From assembly GCA_023411395.1 (NCBI GenBank), contig JAEYOV010000013.1, positions 40,710 to 104,709 on the forward strand: a stretch of 64,000 nucleotides of DNA, read 5' to 3'. The stretch's first letter is position 1. Every line of letters begins with the position of its first letter. Shown piece by piece: positions 25,148-33,900 of the stretch. A program made the translations under genes and the position numbers. The stretch comes from Bacillota bacterium (GTDB lineage Bacteria > Bacillota > Clostridia > Christensenellales > Aristaeellaceae). A model generated the notes under the pieces. That model had not been told where the DNA came from, made no database searches, and saw only the letters and a program-made list of their open reading frames with translations.

Positions 25148-25972
25148 TTACCGGATGTTCACTGCGCCATCCTTTGCGCCGCCGCTTAATTGGATGGTAA
25201 ATCCGGCATCCTCAAACGCTTTGGCGGCCTCCTCCGGATTGCTTTCCCCTTCACCCAGCGCCACGGTGGTGAACGCAGCGCCCGCGTTTGCCCTGGCGGT
25301 GAAAAAATCAAGTCCGGCCTCCGTCATGCGCATGTATACGGCTTCGGTACGGTTCGCCTCATCTCCCTGAAAGTTATACAGATCCCCCCAGATGGCGGTC
25401 AAAATCATACCGCCTTCCTTGAGCAGCCTGTATTCATAATAGTCCCGCTCGATTTCCGTTTCGCCTCGCGTAACAGCCCGCCTGTATACCATGTGCCCCG
25501 CGTGAAGGTCCAGGCTGCCTTCTTCCCGTTCCAGATCGCCCTTCCTTTCCGCGATGGAGAAGCCGTCATAGTCCCGGACAAACTCATTCCCAAAGGACAA
25601 AAGCGCGCCGTTTTTTTCCAGGAAGGCCTGCCTGTTCGTAAAACCAAGCATGCCCTCAAACCGCCCGTCAATGCCCTGCCCGTTCATAAGGTCATAGCCG
25701 GAGCCAAGAATAAAGGGGATCTCGGCGTTGTTCAGCGGCGTCAATGCCATATCAGGATCGGCATCGTTACAGGCATCAATAGCGTCCCTATAAAGCGCGT
25801 ACAGCCGGTACCATTCCGCGGAAAAATCCGATACGCCCGTAAGCCCCAGCTGCTCGCCCGGCAAAGGCCCCTCCTGGGCAAGCGCCGGGACGGCGGGCAC
25901 AGTCCTGGCTGCGAGCGCAAAACAGATCAATGCTGCCAGGAGCAAGCTATAAAACCTTGGGTGAGTCTTCAC
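25148..25972 (-). CDS. Secreted hypothetical protein
   Basis: The 274-residue product has a signal peptide (hydrophobic SLLLAALICFALAA, then AQEGPLP after a likely AxA site). The mature domain is acidic and mixed alpha/beta, with no motif I can assign. It shares orientation and export with the genes at 23394 and 26038, and all three may form one transcription unit. GGAGGG lies upstream of the ATG. Confidence 0.7.
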   Translation of the reverse strand: MKTHPRFYSLLLAALICFALAARTVPAVPALAQEGPLPGEQLGLTGVSDFSAEWYRLYALYRDAIDACNDADPDMALTPLNNAEIPFILGSGYDLMNGQGIDGRFEGMLGFTNRQAFLEKNGALLSFGNEFVRDYDGFSIAERKGDLEREEGSLDLHAGHMVYRRAVTRGETEIERDYYEYRLLKEGGMILTAIWGDLYNFQGDEANRTEAVYMRMTEAGLDFFTARANAGAAFTTVALGEGESNPEEAAKAFEDAGFTIQLSGGAKDGAVNIR

Positions 25973-26037
25973 AAAAAAACCCTCCTGCCGCTTGTCTTTG
26001 GGTCATCCTCACTGAAAATGATGCGCGGGACGAAGCG

Positions 26038-26898
26038 CTACTGCATGTACTTTTCCAGCACCTGCCGGCCCGGGTTCGTATTGGCATGCTCCAGCATATC
26101 CTCCGGGTAGCCGGGAATGCGCCGCCAAACGCCCTGGAGCGTAACGGCCATGCCCTCGGGGTTGCTAAGATGGATCGTCACCTGGCGCTGGGTGGCCGTT
26201 CCTGACGCGTCGGGCGCCACGTGGATGACGTAGTATACCTCCGCGTCCGAAACCTTGCTGTCGTCATAGTCCACCTTTACCCCCTGGGCCCCCCGCCCCT
26301 TGACCGAAAGATACGCCTCCATGCCCTGGGCAATAAAGCTGCCTTTGGCCACGGGCATATCCTCCCCTGGCGGCACCGTCCCGCCCTGTCCGTCAGGGAG
26401 GCCGTAGTCTTCCCATGCCTCCTTCTCATACGCTGCGCGAAGAAGCACGGTCAGATTGTCGCAAACGCCCTCACCGCCTGCGTTGAAATCCATCTGCATG
26501 GGAACATTCTTGAGAAGGTCCTTCAGGTAATCCGCTACGTCCAGCGTGGTTTTCATCCAGAAGACACCGGTGTACAGGCCGGAATCGTCGCGGCTGTCAT
26601 TTGCGTCCACTTTATCCAGATACAGCTCGCATTCGTAATCGGCGTAATAGCCCGGCGCCAGCTCCTGCCGCCAGGTGCCCGACGCCTCTATGATGAAAAT
26701 GCTTGGGTCATACAGGCCGCTTTTTGCGTTGCCTTCCGCCGGCGCATCCCCCGGCCGGCCAGGCTGGCCGCTGTCCGATGTCCCGCCGGGCACGGCATCG
26801 GGCGTGGGTGTGGGCAGAAGCGTCAAAGCATGGCCTCCAGCGGCCATCGCCAGCAAAATGATGACCATCAGGGCAGCCCATACGGATCGGGTTTTCAT
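26038..26898 (-). CDS. Secreted hypothetical protein with proline-rich linker
   Basis: The ATG at 26898 has AAGGAGG nine bases upstream and opens a signal peptide (SVWAALMVIILLAMAAGGHA). A low-complexity P/T/G linker covers roughly residues 27-57, followed by a mainly beta domain beginning GLYDPSIFIIEASGTW. I recognise no family. The export signal plus flexible linker resembles cell-surface or envelope-associated proteins. It follows the PAS-only gene on the same strand. Confidence 0.7.
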   Translation of the reverse strand: MKTRSVWAALMVIILLAMAAGGHALTLLPTPTPDAVPGGTSDSGQPGRPGDAPAEGNAKSGLYDPSIFIIEASGTWRQELAPGYYADYECELYLDKVDANDSRDDSGLYTGVFWMKTTLDVADYLKDLLKNVPMQMDFNAGGEGVCDNLTVLLRAAYEKEAWEDYGLPDGQGGTVPPGEDMPVAKGSFIAQGMEAYLSVKGRGAQGVKVDYDDSKVSDAEVYYVIHVAPDASGTATQRQVTIHLSNPEGMAVTLQGVWRRIPGYPEDMLEHANTNPGRQVLEKYMQ

Positions 26899-26960
26899 CA
26901 AAATCATCCTCCTTTTATCAGGCGGTATGGAAACCGCCAATATCGCGCTCGCATACCGGA

Positions 26961-27449
26961 TCATCTCATCAGCACCACCGCACCGCGGAGGATTTCCCCA
27001 TCACCGCTGCCGGCGGGAAAGAAAACAGCGGTTTGATAGGTGTCCGGCACCCTTACAATATCGTCCCTGCAAAACAGCGCCAGCGGGGAAAAAAGCGGCC
27101 TGACCACCGTCGTCTCTCCCCAAAATACATCCTCCGCGGCTTCAAAAATGGCGTAATTCTCGTCGGTAACGCGGTCCAGGAAATTGATTTTACCCGCCGA
27201 TATTTCAGCCGTCTTTATGCCCGCCTCTTTCATGAGCATGTGATTGGCCATTAAAAGCGCACCGCTCCGACCAAAGACGGCCACCGGATAGGGCAGATTG
27301 TCGATCACACGTGAAAACAGGCCGCTGTTTTGAACAAGCAGTTGAAACCGGCTGATAAAGCAATCCCGCGTTTCCCCTTTTCCCTCGATATCCTTTTGCA
27401 CGAAGTTCAATTCCCCGAAAAGCTGTTCCCTTATTTTGGCGTCTTCCAA
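26961..27449 (-). CDS. PAS-domain protein without output domain
   Basis: The 162-residue cytoplasmic protein contains one PAS fold beginning LFSRVIDNLPYPVAVFGRSG and MANHMLMKEAG. There is no DNA-binding, kinase or cyclase domain, and the frame ends about 20 residues after the fold. A ribosome binding site of the GGAGGGAGGGGG type precedes the ATG. It sits beside the PAS-AraC gene, whose sensor half has a similar layout, so it may modulate that regulator; this is inference. Confidence 0.7.
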   Translation of the reverse strand: MEDAKIREQLFGELNFVQKDIEGKGETRDCFISRFQLLVQNSGLFSRVIDNLPYPVAVFGRSGALLMANHMLMKEAGIKTAEISAGKINFLDRVTDENYAIFEAAEDVFWGETTVVRPLFSPLALFCRDDIVRVPDTYQTAVFFPAGSGDGEILRGAVVLMR

Positions 27450-27602
27450 AACGCCCCCTCCCTCCCGTCAGATGCCTTTTCCATCTTACAAAAAAGCATG
27501 GCGTCAGTATAGCGATTGAAGGCTCAATTCAGTCAAGATGTTGCGCATATAAAAAGCTTCCGCAGCCTCTGGGAACTTTGGAAACAATGATGCCCGGCAG
27601 GG

Positions 27603-28388
27603 TCACGCTTTGACCGTTTTCCGGTATTGGGAGGGTGTCAAACCCACCTTATCCCTGAATATTCTTGCGAAGTTGCCGTTGTAATCCACGCCGCAGGATG
27701 CGAAGGCTCCGGCAATGGACAGGCTTGTGTCCCGCAGCGCCTGCTTGAGCTTTTTGATCTTTATATCCAGATAATAGCTGTATGGCGTCATGCCGGTATG
27801 CTTCTTGAACAGGCGCGCAAAATGATACCGGCTGAGGCTCACGGACATCGCGATTTGCTCCATATCGAATTCATCAAGCCAGTGATTCTCTATATACTCT
27901 CTGGCCCGCGCGATGTCGGATTTGCCAAGATACATTCTGGTCGTGATAAAAATGCTTACGATATGGGTAATGTTGCCGTCTGCATCCCGGATGGGAAAAT
28001 TCAGAATATCGGTATACATGGATTCCACATTGTAATCGGGGTTCCGCGCCTCATACCAGTTGGCGAAATCCTCCAGCGGCACCTTCACGTCCGGCACCAG
28101 AACGACCTCGCCCTCAAACGCCCGCAGCACGTGGTCATACAGGCCAAGGCGCCCGTTTACGACGGAATCCATGCGCAGATTATACTTGCCTACAATCTGG
28201 GAAGGCGCGGAGATATTCCACATCTCCAGCACGGCCCGGTTTGCAAAAACGGTTGTGCCATCCGGGGAAAATATCTGAATGGGAACAGGAAACAGTTCAG
28301 CCACCTGAAAGAGCATCTCCTCGTTTCCAAACACAGACTGGAACGAGGCTAAAATTTGATTGTCAGGTTGAAAAACAAGCTTATCCAT
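27603..28388 (-). CDS. AraC-family regulator with N-terminal PAS sensor
   Basis: Residues 20-140 form a PAS domain (VAELFPVPIQIFSPDGTTVFANRA is split across its first strand and loop, followed by a PIRDADGNITHIVSIFITTR closing strand). Residues 160-258 hold the AraC double helix-turn-helix (FDMEQIAMSVSLSRYHFARLF, FASCGVDYNGNFARIF) ending GLTPSQYRK. The start at 28388 (MDKLVF) follows GGGGGA; two earlier ATGs lack one. It is a cytoplasmic ligand- or redox-responsive regulator. Likely targets are the neighbouring secreted-protein genes. Confidence 0.85.
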   Translation of the reverse strand: MDKLVFQPDNQILASFQSVFGNEEMLFQVAELFPVPIQIFSPDGTTVFANRAVLEMWNISAPSQIVGKYNLRMDSVVNGRLGLYDHVLRAFEGEVVLVPDVKVPLEDFANWYEARNPDYNVESMYTDILNFPIRDADGNITHIVSIFITTRMYLGKSDIARAREYIENHWLDEFDMEQIAMSVSLSRYHFARLFKKHTGMTPYSYYLDIKIKKLKQALRDTSLSIAGAFASCGVDYNGNFARIFRDKVGLTPSQYRKTVKA

Positions 28389-28557
28389 TCCATATCCCCC
28401 GCCGGGCATCATGACTGACGCCGGATATTATTCATATAATAACGGTTATGGCATATTATGCCTTCATTATATTTTGACGCTGCGCATTAGGCAAGAGTTC
28501 CATGGACAAGAATGTTTTTCCAGCAGCTTTTCTGCCGGAATAAATTTTGGATGGGTA

Positions 28558-28586
28558 TTGACAAACAAAACAATGTTACATATAAT
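28558..28586 (+). promoter_or_regulatory. Consensus promoter of the TetR operon
   Basis: TTGACA (28558-28563), exactly 17 bases, then TATAAT (28581-28586): a perfect housekeeping promoter, 34 bases before the tetR-type ATG. Confidence 0.88.
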
Positions 28587-28596
28587 TAACATTGTT
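28569..28596 (+). promoter_or_regulatory. TetR-type operator overlapping the -10 box
   Basis: Perfect 10-bp arms AACAATGTTA (28569-28578) and TAACATTGTT (28587-28596) flank eight bases that contain most of the -10 hexamer. A repressor dimer bound here would block polymerase, which predicts autorepression by the TetR-family gene just downstream. Confidence 0.8.
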
Positions 28597-28619
28597 AAAA
28601 TATTTAAGAGGTGTTATGA

Positions 28620-29231
28620 ATGAAAACCGATGGCTCTACGGACAGAAAGGATATCAAGAGACAGCGGACCATGAAGTACTTTTTGGAAGCGGCAAAGGAG
28701 ATCATTGAGAATGAGGGGGTTGAAAATGTTACCGTCAGGAAGGTTGCGGACATGGCAGGCTATTCCTACCCTTCCCTGTACAGCTATTTTGAGGACCTGA
28801 ACGAACTTTTGTGGGAAGTAAAAAGTTTTATGATCCTCAGCATGGTGGAAGCCCTTCAAAAAACCGAGGTGCTGCCCGTAGATGATATCGGCGGAATCAA
28901 GGCTGTCTTCAAAGCGCATATCGCGTATTTTCTTGAGCACCCCAACATTTTCCGCTTTTTCTATTTCCACCGGTTCCAAAAGCCCGGCAGAGTGCATGAA
29001 GACGCTTTAAAGGAACCGGATTACGGCGCCATGTGGAATGAAACATTCAAGGAGCTTGTACTGTCGGGCCAGATGAAAGCGCAGGATATCGAGGTTGTTG
29101 CCAAATCAATCATCTACGCCATACAAGGCATGCTGACGCTGCACTTTAGCAACAACGGCGATTTGCACAATGAAGGGAACGTCTACCGCGATTTGGACAA
29201 GATCGTGGATTACCTTCTTGCAGCCAGATAG
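28620..29231 (+). CDS. TetR-family transcriptional regulator
   Basis: The 203-residue protein has an N-terminal TetR helix-turn-helix (AAKEIIENEGVENVTVRKVADMAGYSYPSLYSYFEDLNELL, here spanning residues 23-64) and an all-helical ligand domain. AAGAGGTG precedes the ATG. It heads an operon with two related membrane proteins and has a perfect palindrome over its own promoter. The ligand is unknown; a membrane-active compound would fit the neighbours. Confidence 0.92.
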   Translation: MKTDGSTDRKDIKRQRTMKYFLEAAKEIIENEGVENVTVRKVADMAGYSYPSLYSYFEDLNELLWEVKSFMILSMVEALQKTEVLPVDDIGGIKAVFKAHIAYFLEHPNIFRFFYFHRFQKPGRVHEDALKEPDYGAMWNETFKELVLSGQMKAQDIEVVAKSIIYAIQGMLTLHFSNNGDLHNEGNVYRDLDKIVDYLLAAR

Positions 29232-29282
29232 CTGTCCTCAGTGAACCGGCTGACCATTGACGAGTATGAAGGGGGAAAAACC

Positions 29283-30032
29283 ATGTCTCAAGCAGTTCTG
29301 AACCCAATTTCCCAAGCCACGGAATCAGGCACCAAGTGGAAGAGCCTGTACAGATTCGGCGCCGTGTGCGCCCTGACCGCCATACCGGTTTTTCTGCTGG
29401 ATGTTATAATCTCCTTTGCAGGCGGCGACGCGAACCCTGATACCATGACCGCCATCGATTTGTTCGCGCTGTTCCAGGGCAACTGGTTCCTTGGACTGCG
29501 CATGCTGGGGATATTCAACATTCTGTCACTGGCCGTAACAATGCCATTGTATTTCGCCCTCTATTCCCTTCACCGCCAGACGCATAAGGCTTGCGCTGCC
29601 CTTGCCATGATGCTTTACCTTACCGGCGCCGCCGTCTATATCTCCAATAATGCGGCAATGCCCATGCTTGCCCTGAGCGGCAAATACACGCTTGCCCCGA
29701 CCGAAGCCCAAAGATCCCTCATTGCCGCGGCCGGGGAAGCCATTATCGCAAAGGGCGCCGATTTTACGCCCGGCAGTCTCATAGGCTTTTTATTTACGGA
29801 AATCGTTGGAATGGCATTTTCCTTCATGATGCTGCGCGGCGGGGTATTCGGAAAAGCAACGGCAATTTCGGGGATTCTGGGGTTTGCCTCACTGACCGTT
29901 TTTACAGTCTGCCTGACTTTTTTCCCCGCGCTGTTTAATACAGTCATGGTGATTGCGGTGGTTGGCGGCCTTTCCAACATGGTTTGGTATGCCCTGACTG
30001 CCCGCAGGCTGATAAAGCTGTGCCGGGAGTAA
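29283..30032 (+). CDS. DUF4386-like multi-pass membrane protein
   Basis: The 249-residue product has about six transmembrane segments (ALTAIPVFLLDVIISF, LAVTMPLYFALYSL, LAMMLYLTGAAVYI, AISGILGFASLTVFTV, VMVIAVVGGLSNMVW). The ATG at 29283 follows AAGGGGG. The layout resembles DUF4386-type integral membrane proteins of Firmicutes, whose function is unknown. It is the first of two paralogous membrane genes behind the TetR regulator and is probably repressed by it. Confidence 0.75.
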   Translation: MSQAVLNPISQATESGTKWKSLYRFGAVCALTAIPVFLLDVIISFAGGDANPDTMTAIDLFALFQGNWFLGLRMLGIFNILSLAVTMPLYFALYSLHRQTHKACAALAMMLYLTGAAVYISNNAAMPMLALSGKYTLAPTEAQRSLIAAAGEAIIAKGADFTPGSLIGFLFTEIVGMAFSFMMLRGGVFGKATAISGILGFASLTVFTVCLTFFPALFNTVMVIAVVGGLSNMVWYALTARRLIKLCRE

Positions 30033-30088
30033 TGTCCATTGGAACCGGTATAAAGCAACCAAGGCCAAGAAATGAAGGAGAGGATATC

Positions 30089-30853
30089 ATGCTTGCCCGC
30101 AATCAGAACAAACCGTCTGCCCAGGAGCTGAACGCCATCCGGCGCGAAGCGGAACTGCCCAAGTGGGCACCGCTGTACCGGATCGCGGGTGTTGCTGCAA
30201 TCGTCATGCTGGTCCTGATGCCCATTCAGATAGCCGTATTCACGATATGGCCGACGCCGTCGTCTGTTCCGGAGTGGTTCCGGCTGTTTAAGGACAATTG
30301 GCTGCTGGGGCTGATGCACCTTGACCTGCTGTATATCATCAACAACATCATCGTGGCCATCATGTGCCTTGCCTTTTGCATGTCGCTCAGGCAGAAACAT
30401 GAGGCCCTGCTTATGATCGCGCTGCTGGCCGGCCTGCTGGGCATTGGCGCCTACTTCTCATCCAATTCCGCCTTTGAAATGCTGGACCTCAGCCGGCAAT
30501 TTGCGCAAAGCGCTTCCGATGCCGAAAAAGCCATACATCTTGCCGCGGGCCAGGTTATGATCGCCCAATGGAAGGGCACGGCATTTGACATCTATTATGA
30601 ATTGAATGCGGTATCGCTTCTGATCATGGCCGGAGTTATGTTCAAGAGCGCCGTCTACGGCAAGACAATGGCTGCCTTTGGCTTTTTGTCCGGGCTCCTG
30701 ATGCTGATCCCCTCCACTGCCGGCATGATCGGGCGGGTCTTTGCCCTGGCTTCCCTTGTCCCCTGGGCGGTTTTTTCAGCGATGTCCGCAAGGAAATGGC
30801 TCCGGCTGTTCAGGCTTGGGCAAGAAGCCGCCTTTGGCGCTTATCTTTCTTAG
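30089..30853 (+). CDS. Paralogous multi-pass membrane protein
   Basis: The 254-residue protein has the same plan as its upstream neighbour: APLYRIAGVAAIVMLVLMPIQI, a conserved NWLLGLMHLDLLYI segment equivalent to NWFLGLRMLGIFNI in the neighbour, and four more hydrophobic helices. The ATG at 30089 is preceded by GAAGGAGAG. The pair most likely arose by tandem duplication and could form a hetero-oligomer. Function unknown. Confidence 0.75.
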   Translation: MLARNQNKPSAQELNAIRREAELPKWAPLYRIAGVAAIVMLVLMPIQIAVFTIWPTPSSVPEWFRLFKDNWLLGLMHLDLLYIINNIIVAIMCLAFCMSLRQKHEALLMIALLAGLLGIGAYFSSNSAFEMLDLSRQFAQSASDAEKAIHLAAGQVMIAQWKGTAFDIYYELNAVSLLIMAGVMFKSAVYGKTMAAFGFLSGLLMLIPSTAGMIGRVFALASLVPWAVFSAMSARKWLRLFRLGQEAAFGAYLS

Positions 30854-30951
30854 CATTGGTTTGAAGGGAAAGAACCGGCGGACGAAGAATGGTAGGGGGA
30901 CAACAGACTGACGCCGGCCAGGATGATGACCAGGTGAGGAGCCAGATAGCA

Positions 30952-33900
30952 ATGAACGCACTGGAACTGTTTGATCCCATCACCGCGCGGTGGTTTGCGC
31001 GCTGTATCGGCGCGCCGACCCTGGTGCAGCAGGCGGCCTGGCCGCTGATTGCCAGGGGAGAGCATACGCTGGTATCCGCCCCCACCGGAACCGGCAAAAC
31101 GCTGTCCGCCTTTCTCGTGTTCATCGACAAGCTGATGCGGGAATTAAGAATCGGCACGCTCAGGCAGGAACTTCAACTGATTTATGTGTCGCCATTAAAA
31201 TCCCTGGCAGGCGACATACGGGAAAACCTGCGCCGGCCGCTGGAGGGCATCGCGCAGGAAACGCTTCTAAATGATATTTTTGCGGACGTTGCTCTTTTGG
31301 ATATCGCCATCCGCACGGGGGATACGCTGCAAAGCGAGCGGCAGAGAATGGTGAAAAAGCCGCCGCATATTTTGATCACCACGCCTGAATCCCTGTTCCT
31401 GATGCTGACGGCGAAATCGGGCCAGTCCGTGCTGCATACGGCCAAGTGGATCATCATCGATGAACTGCACGCGCTCATTGACACCAAGCGCGGCGCGCAC
31501 CTGATGCTGTCCATCGCCAGGCTGGACAAGCTCTGCGCATCGCCGCTCCAGCGTATAGGCCTGTCAGCCACCATCGAGCCTCTTAACAGGGCTGCGGAAT
31601 ACTTGTCTCCCGAAAAGGTGGCAATCGCCGCGCCGAAAATGCGCAAGGAAGTCAGCCTCATCATTACCAGTCCCACCCGGGATACGAACGAAATCAAGAA
31701 GGATGCCGCCTGGCAGGAGATTGCAAAGTCGGTCTACGAGCATTGCCAGAAAAGCCGCAGCGTCATCGCCTTTGTGGAGGGCCGGGCTTATGCCGAAAAG
31801 CTGGCCTATTACGTAACCGAGCTGGGCGGCGAAGGCTTTGCCAGAACGCATCACGGAAGCCTTTCCAAGGAGCAGCGGCTGGAAGTGGAAACGGCGCTGC
31901 GCAGCGGCAATCTGCGCCTGCTGTGCGCCACGTCCTCCATGGAGCTGGGCATCGACGTGGGCGAAATTGACCAGGTGTTTCAAATCGGCTGCCCCCGTTC
32001 CATCTCCAGCACCATGCAGCGGCTGGGCCGGGCGGGCCACAATCCCAACCGGGTCAGCAGCATGTACATCTTCCCACGCATGCCGGTGGAAAGCCTGTTC
32101 AGCGGCCTCACGGCGGAAGTGGTGCGCAAAGGCGGCGTGGAGCATTCCCATCCTCCCAGGCTGTGCCTGGATGTGCTGGCCCAGCACCTGGTTTCCATGG
32201 CCTCCGTAAGAGGATATGATCTTGAGGAAGTCATGGGAATCCTGCCAAGGGCCTATCCCTTCCGGGAGGTGACCATGGAGGATGTGCGGGAGGTGCTGCG
32301 CATGCTGGCCGGCGACCACGAGCATGACAGGGACATCCCCGTGCGGCCAAGGGTGCTGTATGACCGCATTCATGACCGGGTGGAGCCTGATTCCTACAGC
32401 CGCATGCTGGCGGTATCCGCCGGGGGCACCATCCCTGACAAGGGGCTGTATGCGGCCAAAACGGAAAACGGCGTGAAGCTTGGTGAACTGGATGAGGAGT
32501 TCGTATACGAAAGCCGGGTGGGCGACAGGTTCCTTCTGGGATCATTCGCCTGGCAGATCGCAAGAATCCAAAAAGATACCGTGACTGTTGTGCCCGCCGC
32601 CACACCGGGGGCGCGCATCCCTTTCTGGAAAGGGGAAACAGGCGGCCGCAGGCTGAAAACAGGCTTTGCCTACGGTGAAATTCTGCGGGATCTGACAAGG
32701 GCTGAGGAGGCGGGAACGCTGCTTGAAGCGCTGTACGCCCTGGGGCTGGACGAGGGGGCGGCCAAGGGCGCATTGGAATTTGCCAAGCGCCAAATCGCCG
32801 CCACCGGCACCTTACCGGACGACCGTACCCTGATTGTGGAGCACTACCGGGATGAGGCCGGTAATCCGCAAATGATGGTGCATTCCATCTTCGGCCGGCC
32901 GGTGAACGAGCCCCTGGGCATCCTCGCCATGGAGGCTGCCAAGCGGCAAACCGGCATGAACATCAATTTTGTGGCCGACGACGACGGCTTTTTGCTCTTC
33001 CCCTATGAGGACAGGCTGCTGCCCGAACGGCTATTGCAGTCCGTTCCCCCCCAAACCGCCGGGGCCATTCTTCAGGCGGTGCTGCCGTTAACGCCAGTAT
33101 ACAGCATGGCCTTCCGCTACAACGCCGCCCGGGCGCTGATGATGGGCATCAAAAATGCTGGACGCCAGCCTCTGTGGGTGCAGCGGATGCGCAGCGCCCA
33201 AATGCTGGACACGCTGGTGAACAGCGAACGTCATCCCCTGGTGCGGGAAACCAGGCGGGAATGCCTGGAGGACTACTGGGACGTAAGCGGTGTCGAACAG
33301 ATTTTGAACGCCATCCAGTCGGGGGAGATACGGGTGGTGGAACTCTATCCGGAGACGCCCTCCCCCATGTCGCTGACGCTGAGGCGGCAGACGGAAGCGT
33401 CCATGATGTACGAATACGTGCCCACGCCCTCCGGCGTTTTTGTTGCGGTGGAGGAAGCGTTGAACAAGGCCCAGCTTATCGACCCCGCGCCCCAGCAGCT
33501 GAAGCAGGTATCGGAGCGGGCGCGCCTGCCCGAGAATGAAGCGCAGCTTCACACGCTCTTGATGATCGAAGGCGACTTGATGGCGGGGGAGGTGGATGTG
33601 CCTCCCGAATGGCTGGAAACGCTGGAGCAAAGGGAGCAGGCAAAGTATATCGAGCCGGGGCTGTGGATCGCGGCGGAGCAGGAAGAAGAATACGAGGCTG
33701 CGCTGAAAGGCGGAGACCGGGATGCAAAGGCACACATCCTGCGCAGGCTTTTGCGCTACCGCGGCCCGCAGGATGCAGCGCAGGTTGCCCAGCGCTACAG
33801 CTTCCCGGAGGAAGCGGCACGCGAGGCGCTTGTTTCCCTATGCCAAAGCGGCAGCGCGGTGGATTATCAGGGATTGTATTACCACGCGCAATTGTTTGAC

